From Methylomonas montana (lineage in GTDB: Bacteria > Pseudomonadota > Gammaproteobacteria > Methylococcales > Methylomonadaceae), in contig NZ_CP129884.1 of assembly GCF_030490285.1 (NCBI RefSeq), positions 3,410,001 through 3,474,000 on the forward strand: a DNA stretch of 64,000 nt, read 5' to 3'. Shown here in pieces: positions 50,889-59,898 of this stretch. Made by a program: the position numbers and the translations under genes. The first letter of the stretch is position 1, and the number at the start of each line of letters is the position of its first letter. The notes under the pieces were generated by a model. That model had not been told where the DNA came from. It worked only from the letters and a program-made list of their open reading frames with translations, and ran no database searches.

Positions 50889-52367
50889 ATGATTAGCTAC
50901 CTCAACCTCCAGCAGGCAATGCAAATGACCCCTCTTTATCCTGAACAAACCAGCCGTTTTGTTGGTTTTATACTGTTGACGCTGTCGCTGAGCTTGCGCT
51001 CGGCCGGTTTGTGCGCGGAACCCGCTAGCGCCGAGGTGTTGATCGTCGGCGCCGGCTTATCGGGTTTGAGTGCGGCTTATCATTTAAAAAAGGCCGGCAA
51101 ATCCGCCCTGATTCTGGAAATGAGTCCGCATATCGGCGGCCGGATTCGTACCGCATCCTACGCCGATGGCGCTCATGCCGAAGTGGGCTTGGAAGAGTTC
51201 TGGGAAAATAATCCAGCTATCGAAATATTTCGGGAGCTGAATATGCCGATGGAAACCGCTTACAGCAGTTTTTCCAGTTTTTATTACCAAGGCAAACTGT
51301 ATCCGTTTACCCAAGATTCCAATCCGGCATTCCTGGCGTCGGTGCTGGATGCCGACGAGTTGAAAGCTTACCAAAACTGGGACGCTAAAATGGTCGAGCT
51401 ATACCGGCAACTGGATCGGCGCCCGCTACCGGACCACCTGTTAGCACTGAAAGAGACTTCCTTTGCCGACTGGATTAAAGACACCAGCGGCCTGCCGGCG
51501 AAGGCCCAGGCATTGATACGCATCGAAACAGAGCCGGAATATGCCACGTCCTGGCAAAAAATCAGCGCGCTGGATGGCATCGCCGAGTGGCATTACTTTT
51601 CCGGAAACGGTCTGGCGCCGCGCCATGTGGTCGGCGGCAACCAACGCGCGGCATTGGCGCTGGCCAAGTTTATCGGCACTGAGCGCATCCTGCTCAACCA
51701 ACTGGTCACGCACATCAAGTCCACCGACAGCGGCGTGGAAGTCACCGCCACCGACCAAGGCAGTTTTAAGCAACAGGTGTTCCGCGCCAAATACGCGATT
51801 ACCGCGATCCCTTTGTTCCGGCTCAACGACATCCAGTTCAGCCCGCCGTTGAGCGCCGAGCGCAAACAGGCTATCCAGACCCAATCCGCCGGCGCTTACT
51901 TTACCGCCCATCTGACGGTGGATAATGCCGCCAACAGTTTCTGGACCCATGCCGGCGAAAGCGTGCTGCCGATATTGACCGACGGACCGCTGGGAGTGAT
52001 TTACGAAGGCGCCTCGAAGCCGGGCGAGGATGCGTTGTTGAATTTACTGGTGAGCGGGGCCGACGCGGAGCGCTTTAATTCGCGGATCAGCGATCCGGAC
52101 CAGATTCAGGAAGCCTTGCTGGCGGCCTTTGACAAGCAATGGCCGGGTTTTCGGCAATCGGTGAAACAGATGAGTTTTTACCGCTACCACCCGCGCGCCA
52201 TCGCCTCTTGGCCGGTAGGCCGCTCGCGCTTCGATAGCTTGTCGGAATCGTTGAGAAAGCCGCAAGGCCGAGTGTATTTTGCCGGTGACTTTACCGAGGA
52301 TACGCATTCCAACGGCGCTTCGCAGTCGGCAATCCGGGTAGTAAAGGCTATTTTGCGGGAAGATTAA
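50889..52367 (+). CDS. Exported FAD-dependent amine oxidase family protein
   Basis: A 492-residue flavin amine oxidase. A hydrophobic N-terminal segment (about 24-43; RFVGFILLTLSLSLRSAGLCAE) looks like a signal peptide. The FAD site is VLIVGAGLSGLSAAYHL, with MSPHIGGRIRT. The C-terminal FAD end is GRVYFAGDFTEDTHSNGASQSAIR. This fits monoamine oxidase-type enzymes or flavin-dependent desaturases; the substrate is unknown. It is divergent from eutBC, so it may oxidise a related amine. A start at 50919 (MQMTPLYPEQ) is also possible and gives a shorter signal peptide. Confidence 0.8.
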   Translation: MISYLNLQQAMQMTPLYPEQTSRFVGFILLTLSLSLRSAGLCAEPASAEVLIVGAGLSGLSAAYHLKKAGKSALILEMSPHIGGRIRTASYADGAHAEVGLEEFWENNPAIEIFRELNMPMETAYSSFSSFYYQGKLYPFTQDSNPAFLASVLDADELKAYQNWDAKMVELYRQLDRRPLPDHLLALKETSFADWIKDTSGLPAKAQALIRIETEPEYATSWQKISALDGIAEWHYFSGNGLAPRHVVGGNQRAALALAKFIGTERILLNQLVTHIKSTDSGVEVTATDQGSFKQQVFRAKYAITAIPLFRLNDIQFSPPLSAERKQAIQTQSAGAYFTAHLTVDNAANSFWTHAGESVLPILTDGPLGVIYEGASKPGEDALLNLLVSGADAERFNSRISDPDQIQEALLAAFDKQWPGFRQSVKQMSFYRYHPRAIASWPVGRSRFDSLSESLRKPQGRVYFAGDFTEDTHSNGASQSAIRVVKAILRED

Positions 52368-52534
52368 CCAGCGACTATGCCGGCTGGCTGTAGCTACCAC
52401 TCATATTGCCTAGAGTTTCCGCTGATCGCCACTTACCGGGTCCGAACCGACCTTTCATCAGACAAGATGCTTCGCTAGCATTCTGGTTTTAAGATCCTGT
52501 TACTGGCGATGACAACGGCCCGTTATCTTGACAA

Positions 52535-52570
52535 TAAAAAAGGGTGCGATCGCCAATGCGCCACACCCTT
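52535..52570 (-). terminator. Terminator after phoX
   Basis: On the minus strand AAGGGTG pairs with CACCCTT around a loop, followed by a T-run (A-run 52535-52540 on the plus strand). It suits the phoX gene, whose stop is at 52650. Confidence 0.75.
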
Positions 52571-52649
52571 GTGTCCATGAGCCTTGCAGTAGGGAAACCC
52601 CGTCAAGCGCCGCCAAGCCCTCGGCGGCGGCTGCCAACTCGCTTTACGA

Positions 52650-54014
52650 TTATTCGTCGCGGTTGGTAATCATCACGGTTTTGTCGTTACCAGTACCTGA
52701 GTGCTGAACATTGACGAACAAGGTATGTGGGTCTTTACCGAAGTAAATGCCGGTACCTTCCGCTGGTTTGTCCTTCAAAGAAGCGAACAGGTGCACACCG
52801 TCTTTGTAGCCATCGTTATTAGCGTCTTCGGAGTTAGGGTCGAATACCCAGATATCGCTGTAGTCATTGTCTTCCACCATCCACAGTTTACCGTCCGGGC
52901 CGTGGGCCAGATTGTCTACTTTGGCGAAGCCGGTGGTAGCGGTCGAATGTTTTTCGAACGGGGCATTCTTGCCGGACGCCACCACATATTTCACAGTAGG
53001 CTGCTCGCCCAGTTCCACGGCCAGCACCGCTCCGACCGAGTAACCTTGAGCGTTGGCACCGCTGGTGTTGGCCGCGTTATCGACATCTTCACAGGTCAGC
53101 GCCGCATACAAGGTTTCGCCAAGGCGTTCCAGATCTTCAGGGCGGCAGAATTGGGTAGCACCCACGGCAGTTGCGGCTACGCGCGCACTGATTTGGGCTT
53201 GAGCCATATCCAGCGCAACCCACTCGGCAGTGCCGGTTTTGGCACCGTTGGCTACTTTCAAAGCGTACAGTTGGCCGCTGGACAGGTCGCCATAGTTGGT
53301 CGGTACGAATTTATAGATCGAGCCTTTGCGGTCTTCGTCGATCACATAAACGTTGCCTTCGTCATCCAGTTCAAGGCCTTCATGAGACAGCGCACCCAAC
53401 ATCGGACGTACCGCTACGCTTTCCATGCTGGTCAGGTCGTCTTTCTTCATTTTCAATTCATAAACCAGGCCGCTGGTAGCTTGTGTAGCGACCGGATCAG
53501 GACGGTTTGCGGTGATCATTTCTTCAGCAAATAATACGGTTTGCCAAGGTGTCCAAACGATACCATCCAAAGCCTCCCAATCGGCACGACCTACGACTTC
53601 TTTGGCTTCACCGGTTTGCAAATCAACCACGGAAACCGCACCGCCGCTGCTTCCGTCGATGCGGGCAGAGTTGCCAGCAACAGTCGCGCTATCTGGGCGC
53701 ACTTCATGCGTGCGGTACAGGTAGCGGCCTGCTTGTTTGCCTGTCTCGTTGACAGTGTTCATGTCATTCCAGTCATGAGCAGAATAGATGTTCAGGTCGC
53801 TTTCGTCAGAAACGATGGACTGGGTAAAGCCTGCTGGAATAACCCAGGGTTGGCTGTTCAGGATGGACGCATCGGTGGTTACTTGAGCATATGCGGAAGC
53901 GCCGATCGGATCAAAGCCCATAGGACCATTAACGATGGTCGATTCAGCATAAGCCGCGCCCGACAGCATGGCGGCTACAGCAACAGCCATCGCTTTTTTG
54001 TTTAACACTGACAT
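52650..54014 (-). CDS. phoX: PhoX-like alkaline phosphatase (DUF839)
   Basis: A 454-residue exported protein of the PhoX/DUF839 family, which uses calcium and iron to remove phosphate from many esters. Signal peptide about 1-23, cleavage at AYAES. Family features: GQAGRYLYRTHEVRPDSATVAG, GIVWTPWQTVLFAEE, LGALSHEGLELDDEGNVYVIDE, QFCRPEDLE, DNLAHGPDGKLWMVEDND. It is shorter than the 600-residue Tat-exported PhoX and has no twin-Arg signal, so it may leave by Sec. A three-half-site Pho-box-like element lies 114 bases upstream. Family call firm, exact PhoX subtype less so. Confidence 0.82.
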   Translation of the reverse strand: MSVLNKKAMAVAVAAMLSGAAYAESTIVNGPMGFDPIGASAYAQVTTDASILNSQPWVIPAGFTQSIVSDESDLNIYSAHDWNDMNTVNETGKQAGRYLYRTHEVRPDSATVAGNSARIDGSSGGAVSVVDLQTGEAKEVVGRADWEALDGIVWTPWQTVLFAEEMITANRPDPVATQATSGLVYELKMKKDDLTSMESVAVRPMLGALSHEGLELDDEGNVYVIDEDRKGSIYKFVPTNYGDLSSGQLYALKVANGAKTGTAEWVALDMAQAQISARVAATAVGATQFCRPEDLERLGETLYAALTCEDVDNAANTSGANAQGYSVGAVLAVELGEQPTVKYVVASGKNAPFEKHSTATTGFAKVDNLAHGPDGKLWMVEDNDYSDIWVFDPNSEDANNDGYKDGVHLFASLKDKPAEGTGIYFGKDPHTLFVNVQHSGTGNDKTVMITNRDE

Positions 54015-54127
54015 TTTTCAAACTCCGAAATTGAATTGATCATCTAGTAAGGCGCCACTCATTAGAAATAATGGCTGACCTAATCACATCTGCCCTTCGC
54101 AAGGCAGGCTCATTGTTGACAATCAAT

Positions 54128-54156
54128 ATGAAAATTAAATGACAGATCGGTGACGT
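54128..54156 (-). promoter_or_regulatory. PhoB-box-like site upstream of phoX
   Basis: On the minus strand, half-sites ACGTCAC, CTGTCAT and TTTTCAT repeat every 11 bases. The middle one is perfect. The site ends 113 bases before the phoX start. Confidence 0.75.
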
Positions 54157-54393
54157 TTTGATAAACGCAGAATAGCGAGGGTTGTTGATGTCGGTCTCAA
54201 GCAAAATCCATACGAACGGCGACTTAAGCGGCGCTCAAGAAACTCTAATCGTCGACGCAAAAACACAGTTCTAGGTACTAATTTTCCCGGGGTCTCGCCT
54301 TCGACGGACTAGCGGGTCCGTTTTCGTCAGAGACCCGCTAGCTTTCAATGGATTAAGTTTTCACCGCTTTTGAAATTGACGGATTCTGCCGCT
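54157..54393. other. Gene-free stretch with an inverted repeat
   Basis: No gene seen. CTAGCGGGTC (54309-54318) and GACCCGCTAG (54332-54341) form a perfect 10-base stem past the lipoprotein gene, probably an end-of-operon hairpin without a T-run. Confidence 0.45.
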
Positions 54394-55101
54394 TTAATGG
54401 CGATGACTCTGTCCACCCTTGATTTTAGGCAGTATGGATTTGATGAAAGCGTCGTTTTCCTTATCGCCAATGTCAGCAAAATCGGTATAGGCGTAATCAC
54501 CGGAGCGCCGATACGGCCAGGGCGATTGCGCCAACGGGTAAAGCGCGACGATGCGGGTGGTCAGGGTATGGCCGTGTTCGCTGCGTTTGATCAGCGCCGG
54601 CAATTGCTCGCGCGCCAACCAGCTGACTTCCATGACATCGTCCGGCGAACGGCTTTTATAGAGCAGCGCTGGACGACCGAGCGCCTCTTCCCGCCTATCG
54701 GCCAGCAATGGCGCGATCGTCGCTTGATTCAGTAAAGTCGAGATTGCCCGCCAATCCGGCTCGGCGCCGATGGCTTTCAAGTCGCCAGGCAGGTAATCGA
54801 TGACTTGGCGTTGGTTATGAAACACCTGTTGGTAGGCAACCGTACCGGCCGATTTGGACCAGATTTCGCCGCTGTCGTCGTGCAAATTATGGGTTTCGAC
54901 GTAATCGGCCGCACGCCAGAAGCGCCAACGATAACTACGAGCCGGTTCATCGCCATGGCCATCGGTTTCGACGGTGGTTTCAAACTCCGCCGCCAAGGCC
55001 GGCAATTGTTGCAGCACTTGAATTTGCAAAGGCTGGGCAGGCTGACTCGAACAGCCGCTCAATACCCACAACACGATAGGAATTAGCAATAATTTTTTGA
55101 A
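54394..55101 (-). CDS. Lipoprotein of unknown function (235 aa)
   Basis: A 235-residue lipoprotein. The signal peptide MFKKLLLIPIVLWVLSGC has lipobox LSGC. The mature part is beta-rich (YRWRFWRAADYVETHNLHDDSGEIW, RALLYKSRSPDDVMEVSWL) with a C-terminal DFADIGDKENDAFIKSI. I recognise no family with confidence. The Met at 55101 is five bases from GGAG; the longer frames add an unlikely N-terminus. It is 65 bases downstream of phoA on the same strand and ends the lnt-phoA-lipoprotein cluster, so a link to phosphatase function is possible. Confidence 0.65.
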   Translation of the reverse strand, partial: FKKLLLIPIVLWVLSGCSSQPAQPLQIQVLQQLPALAAEFETTVETDGHGDEPARSYRWRFWRAADYVETHNLHDDSGEIWSKSAGTVAYQQVFHNQRQVIDYLPGDLKAIGAEPDWRAISTLLNQATIAPLLADRREEALGRPALLYKSRSPDDVMEVSWLAREQLPALIKRSEHGHTLTTRIVALYPLAQSPWPYRRSGDYAYTDFADIGDKENDAFIKSILPKIKGGQSHRH

Positions 55102-55166
55102 CATCATTACTCCGGAAACAAGAAGAGACACCCGCAGGCGGCTCCAGTCGTCAATCGCATCATGTA

Positions 55167-56675
55167 TTAGCGGCCGGCTTTAAACTTCAAGGCATGCGCC
55201 ATCACCTGATAGATATAGCTTTGTTCCTGCACGCCATGAAATAGATGCGCTTTGGGACCGAAAGCGAAAATGGCCACATCTTCGGCTGCATGAGTTTCGA
55301 GAGCCAGCGGCACCGCGGCTTCCTGCAGAAAATCGGGATGCGCGGTATCGACCATGCTCAGATCGGGTCTGCCGTTCGCTCCGCGATAACCGGGGCCGTT
55401 AGCGTATCCCAAGGTCGCGTAAGGCAGACCGTTACTGTCCTTGGCCAAACCCGCCTCACCGGCTTGTTTCACCAACCCCATGATCGGGTTACCGCGTTGC
55501 GGATAGCCGGCAATGGTAAAGGTATGACTATGGTCGGCGGTGACGACGATCAGGGTGTCTTTAGGATTAGTTTTTTCCAATGCTTTGCGCACCGCATTGG
55601 ATAATTCCACAGCCTCGGTCAAGGCCCGGTATGCGTTACCGGCGTGATGGGCATGATCGATACGGCCAGCTTCCACCATCAGCAGATAACCTTTTTTGTT
55701 TTTCGACAGAATATCGATGGCTTTTTCGGTCATTTCGGTCAACGACGGCTCGCCGCCTTTATCGCTGAGCCTATCGTGTTCGTATTCCATATGCGACCGC
55801 TCGAACAAGCCTAATAAATGCTCGGTGCGTTTGGGATCGACAGCATCGAAACCGGCTTTGTTATAGACATAGGCTGATTTCGGGTATTGGGTTAACCAAC
55901 GCTGGGTTAAATCCACACCGTCCTTACGGCCGCCGAATTTATCGCTATCTTCCGGATCGGGGGTGGTATTGGGCAAAAACATGCTGCGGCCACCGCCCAA
56001 CGCCACTTCCAGGCCGTTGCCATAGTCAAAATCCAGCAATTGTTTGGCGATGTCGCTGACCGTGGCGCCGGCCGGGATTTGCGCATCGGACTCCCAATCG
56101 CGCTCCGAAGTGTGCGCATAACACGCGGCGGGGGTGGCGTGAGTGACGCGGGCGGTTGACACCACGCCGGTTGACAGGCCTTTTTCCTCGGCTTGTTCCA
56201 GCAAGGTTTTCACCTTATAGGTATTAATCACATCGGCATTTTTTTCCTGTCGAGCCACCTGCATGCCTACCGACAATTCGCCGTCGTTGGTTTTCACGCC
56301 GGTAATCATTGCCGTCATAGTCGGCGCTGAATCAGGGGTTTGTTGGTTGGCGCTATAGGTTTTCGATAAGGCGACATAGGGTGCTTTTTCGAAACTCAGC
56401 GAATTTTCCTCGCCGCCACGATTATCGGGTTTGCGTTGCCCTTCCAAGATGCGCGCGGCGGTAATGGTGGAAATCCCCATGCCGTCGCCAACAAACAGAA
56501 TCACATTTTTAGCGTACGCCTGATTGGCGACCAATCGCTCCGCCGCTTTAATCGCGTTTTCACCGGATTCCCGCCAGAACGCTGGCGTTTCCACTATGGG
56601 TTCGGCCAGTGGCGGGGTTGATGCAATGACCAACAAACCAGTCAACAGCAAGGCCTTGGATTGCTGATTCAGCAT
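55167..56675 (-). CDS. phoA: Alkaline phosphatase (PhoA family)
   Basis: A 502-residue exported alkaline phosphatase. Signal peptide about 1-24. Metal and catalytic motifs: FVGDGMGIST (Zn/Mg Asp), TPDSAPTMTAM with nucleophile Ser, EAGRIDHAHHAGNA, VTADHSHTF and the C-terminal ETHAAEDVAIFAFGP. It frees phosphate from phosphomonoesters in the periplasm. It is longer than E. coli PhoA (471), as in many environmental bacteria. It lies 41 bases downstream of lnt; no Pho box was seen in that gap. Confidence 0.93.
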   Translation of the reverse strand: MLNQQSKALLLTGLLVIASTPPLAEPIVETPAFWRESGENAIKAAERLVANQAYAKNVILFVGDGMGISTITAARILEGQRKPDNRGGEENSLSFEKAPYVALSKTYSANQQTPDSAPTMTAMITGVKTNDGELSVGMQVARQEKNADVINTYKVKTLLEQAEEKGLSTGVVSTARVTHATPAACYAHTSERDWESDAQIPAGATVSDIAKQLLDFDYGNGLEVALGGGRSMFLPNTTPDPEDSDKFGGRKDGVDLTQRWLTQYPKSAYVYNKAGFDAVDPKRTEHLLGLFERSHMEYEHDRLSDKGGEPSLTEMTEKAIDILSKNKKGYLLMVEAGRIDHAHHAGNAYRALTEAVELSNAVRKALEKTNPKDTLIVVTADHSHTFTIAGYPQRGNPIMGLVKQAGEAGLAKDSNGLPYATLGYANGPGYRGANGRPDLSMVDTAHPDFLQEAAVPLALETHAAEDVAIFAFGPKAHLFHGVQEQSYIYQVMAHALKFKAGR

Positions 56676-56716
56676 AAGATATTCCGTTAAATTTGGATGC
56701 CAGTTTAAGGTTTAAA

Positions 56717-58255
56717 TCAATCGCCAATGCTCTCGACTGCATCAGCGGCCGGTTTGGGCGTATAGCCGGCGAACCAGCGGCGCCACCCGTACATCACCGT
56801 TAACAGCACCGCCAGCAGCGCAAACAGGCCTTTATCACCCAACACAACGTAAGGCGTCAGCCCGGTCATCGGCACGATTTGGTCGGTAATCGTCACGGTA
56901 TTGAACAGTGGCGCTTGTTTGCGCAAGACACCGTCCGGGCCGACGAAGCCGGTAACGCCGGTATTGGTGGCGCGCACCAGATAACGGCCGGTTTCCAGCG
57001 CCCGCATCTGCGCCATTTGCATGTGCTGGTGCGGTTGCGAAGAATCGCCGAACCAGGCGTCATTGGTCATATTGACGATGTAGCCGGCCTCGGCGACTTG
57101 CCGCGCCACCAGTTCGCCAAACGCGTCTTCATAACAGATAGTCGTGACAAAAGCATGGCCGCCGGCGCTCAACAAGGTTTGCCGGTCGCCGCCGGCGGCG
57201 AAATCGCCGAGCGGAATTTGCAGTTGATCCAAAACCCAGCCCGATAACGGCTGGAGCGGTAAATATTCGCCGAACGGCAACAGATGATTTTTGTGATACA
57301 AGGCCTGCGTTTCGCCTAAGGTCATCACGCTATTGTAATAGTCCTTGCCTTGGCCGCTGCTGGGCAAACCCACCACCAGATCGACACCGTGTTCACGCGC
57401 GACGGCCTGAAGTGGATCGATATAAAACTCTTTGACCTGCGACAGAAAGGCTGGAATCGCGGTTTCCGGCCAGATGATCACATCCGAATCCCAGTGCTGT
57501 TCGGTCAGTTCGCGGTAAAGCTTGAGCGTGGCGAGTTTTTGGCTGGATTGCCATTTATGCTCCTGACCGATATTGCCTTGCACCAGGGTGATTTTGATCG
57601 GCTCGCCGGCCGCTTCGGTCCACTGCACGGTTTGCAAATAAGCCCCGCCCGCCCAGATCACCAGCAAAAGCGGCAGGCCGTGCCGCGTAGCCACTCTGCC
57701 TCGCAGCATCTCCACCGCAGTGAAGGCCGATAACGCCAATAAAAAACCGACGCCGTAGACACCGGCCAATGGCGCAAATCCTGCCAACGGCGTTTGAATT
57801 TGACTGTACGCAATTTGCAACCAGGGAAAACCATTCAACAACCAATAACCGCGAAAATACTCGACCGCCACCCAAGCGAGTGCAGCGCCGACGATCCGCA
57901 AGCCGTTAGCCGGCACAACCGACCATTTGGCAATCAGCCAGCCGGTCAAGGCCGGGAACAAAGCCCAGACCGCCACCAGCAATGCCGTCAGCGCGATCGA
58001 ACTATAAGGATCGGCGCCGCCAAAGTCGTGGATACTGATATAGGTCCACCAGATGCCGGTCCCGAACAAACCCAAACCAAATAAATAGCCGATCAATGCT
58101 GCGCGTTTCGGCGTCCGTTGCTGCCATGCCGCATAAACAAATATCAGCGCCGAGATGGCGACGTATGCATAATCGTAAGGCGCAAACGCCAAAGTCAATA
58201 ATGCGCCGCAGAAGGGGGCGGCCAACTCCCATTGGTACTTTAGTAGTCTATTCAT
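56717..58255 (-). CDS. lnt: Apolipoprotein N-acyltransferase
   Basis: A 512-residue Lnt, the inner-membrane enzyme that adds the third acyl chain to lipoproteins. N-terminal membrane spans (about 10-215) precede a nitrilase-type domain with WPETAIPAF (Glu), GLPSSGQGKDYYNSV (Lys) and ICYEDAFGEL (nucleophile Cys). Last span at about 470-490. Length normal. It is followed by phoA and a lipoprotein gene on the same strand. Confidence 0.95.
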   Translation of the reverse strand: MNRLLKYQWELAAPFCGALLTLAFAPYDYAYVAISALIFVYAAWQQRTPKRAALIGYLFGLGLFGTGIWWTYISIHDFGGADPYSSIALTALLVAVWALFPALTGWLIAKWSVVPANGLRIVGAALAWVAVEYFRGYWLLNGFPWLQIAYSQIQTPLAGFAPLAGVYGVGFLLALSAFTAVEMLRGRVATRHGLPLLLVIWAGGAYLQTVQWTEAAGEPIKITLVQGNIGQEHKWQSSQKLATLKLYRELTEQHWDSDVIIWPETAIPAFLSQVKEFYIDPLQAVAREHGVDLVVGLPSSGQGKDYYNSVMTLGETQALYHKNHLLPFGEYLPLQPLSGWVLDQLQIPLGDFAAGGDRQTLLSAGGHAFVTTICYEDAFGELVARQVAEAGYIVNMTNDAWFGDSSQPHQHMQMAQMRALETGRYLVRATNTGVTGFVGPDGVLRKQAPLFNTVTITDQIVPMTGLTPYVVLGDKGLFALLAVLLTVMYGWRRWFAGYTPKPAADAVESIGD

Positions 58256-58389
58256 TTAGGCTTGTGTATTCAGCGAGTGATGCCGGCATTTTAGTCAGCC
58301 ATTGGCATTACTCAAAATCGGCGGATGCCTGAAATTTTAATCTGGACTAAACTTGCTATCGTTTCCAACGCAATTTAAGTCGCAAGTAC

Positions 58390-59898
58390 ATGACCCATAA
58401 CGCTTCGTTGCCCTTTGAGCTTTCTACCGAATCGCTGGCCGGCTGGTTAAAATCCTTAAGTGCCTTACCTCCCGCCAATGCCGCCAACCAATTGAATCAA
58501 ACCCTGAAACAACTGACGCGTGGCGAAGCGCTCAGCAACGCATTGTTACCGTTGCTGGTTAATTTAACCCCGCTGACCTTGCATTTATCCAACAATTTGG
58601 CGAATCTGGCGCGCCCGGACACCCAATCGACCACCGACAAAAAAGCTGTCAAGATCGCCAAGCTGGCCATCCAACTGCCCAGACATTTGAGTCTAGTTTT
58701 TTGCCAGCTAGCCGAGCATGAGGAGTTGGAGGAAGCGCAAGCCCGGTTGGCGATATACCATGCCTTGCAATTAATTGGTTACTGCCAACGCAATGGCGCA
58801 CTGTTTTATGAAATGTGGTCTGCCACTTTGTGGAAAAAGACCGCGTTTCTTTATCAATTGGCCGTCGAGCAACAGTGGCTAGAACAAACGATACCGACAA
58901 AAATTCCGGAATTTAAGCTACATCCCAACATTGCCGCAGTCATCAGACGCAATCTGTTGTTTGCAATCAGCCAACCTAACCGTTACTCGTATGGCGAAAT
59001 CAGCCAATTATTCGAACTGGCCAATCAGTATCAGCATTTACTCGAAATTGGCGACCATCAGGCTACCGACTTCAACTTTTACTGGGAAGCGGACTGCGGC
59101 GAGCCGAACCCGAAAAAACAAGCGCACTGGAAACTGCCAATGGGGTGTGTCGCGGTCAACAGTCTTGCCATCGGCCATGCTTTGCAAATGGGCGAAATCA
59201 AAACCGAGCTACCCGCAGAGACGCAAATCAAGCTAGTGCAACATTTGACCGGTTACCCGCAGATATTCGCTTCGACCATTATCGGCCAGCCGATACCCGC
59301 GCAATTGTTGTCCGGTTTTGCTTCCGTCACTACATCCTTGCATGCCGAAGACAAAGTCACCAAAATCATGCGTCTCAGCGCTCAATTAAATAACGGCAAG
59401 TCCATCGCCCGTGGCATGACGCTGGTTCCGCTGGAAAATGAGTCTAGCCATTACAAATCGATCGATCCGGCCAAGGTTAACTTCGTAGAGACGCGTTCGG
59501 TCTTAAACCTGTTACGAAGCCATAGCAATCAGTATCAGGTGGCGGAAAGCACTAGCCCGAACTGCACTACCGGCGATATTGGCTTGCTTTGCCGAGCGCA
59601 GCAACCGGCGATATTGGTGATCGTGCGTCAACAATCGTTGTATGAGGATGTTAAATTGATCCTGATGGAAGAAATAAAAGACAGTGTTGCGATCTACCAC
59701 ATCAGCGGCGCCGGCAATAAAGGCCAACAAGCCATTATTATCGGCGGGGAAACCGACCATCCCGAGGTGTTTTTACCCAGCGGCAAGTACAGTCTTGACA
59801 GTAAAATCTTGCTGAAATACGGCCCAAGCTTTTATCTGAAGGAATGCGTGGAACACAACGATTGTTTCGCCCGTTTCAGGATCCGTTTTGATTCGTGA
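58390..59898 (+). CDS. Uncharacterised 502-aa protein
   Basis: A 502-residue soluble protein. The N-terminal part (1-330) is helical, starting LPFELSTESLAGWLKSLSALPPANAANQLNQTL with a bundle-like arrangement through YGEISQLFELANQYQHLLEIG. The C-terminal part (about 340-500) is beta-rich: MTLVPLENESSHYKSIDPAKVNFVE, ETDHPEVFLPSGKYSLD and KYGPSFYLKECVEHND. The pattern reminds me of c-di-GMP receptor proteins with an atypical PilZ domain, but I do not see the PilZ RxxxR and D/NxSxxG motifs, so I assign no function. No signal peptide. The 3' end overlaps the convergent 5'-nucleotidase gene by 23 bases. Confidence 0.65.
   Translation: MTHNASLPFELSTESLAGWLKSLSALPPANAANQLNQTLKQLTRGEALSNALLPLLVNLTPLTLHLSNNLANLARPDTQSTTDKKAVKIAKLAIQLPRHLSLVFCQLAEHEELEEAQARLAIYHALQLIGYCQRNGALFYEMWSATLWKKTAFLYQLAVEQQWLEQTIPTKIPEFKLHPNIAAVIRRNLLFAISQPNRYSYGEISQLFELANQYQHLLEIGDHQATDFNFYWEADCGEPNPKKQAHWKLPMGCVAVNSLAIGHALQMGEIKTELPAETQIKLVQHLTGYPQIFASTIIGQPIPAQLLSGFASVTTSLHAEDKVTKIMRLSAQLNNGKSIARGMTLVPLENESSHYKSIDPAKVNFVETRSVLNLLRSHSNQYQVAESTSPNCTTGDIGLLCRAQQPAILVIVRQQSLYEDVKLILMEEIKDSVAIYHISGAGNKGQQAIIIGGETDHPEVFLPSGKYSLDSKILLKYGPSFYLKECVEHNDCFARFRIRFDS

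Noticed and set aside
56676..56716. Pho box in front of phoA
   Set aside because: The gap after lnt has no half-sites of the CTGTCAT type with 11-base period.
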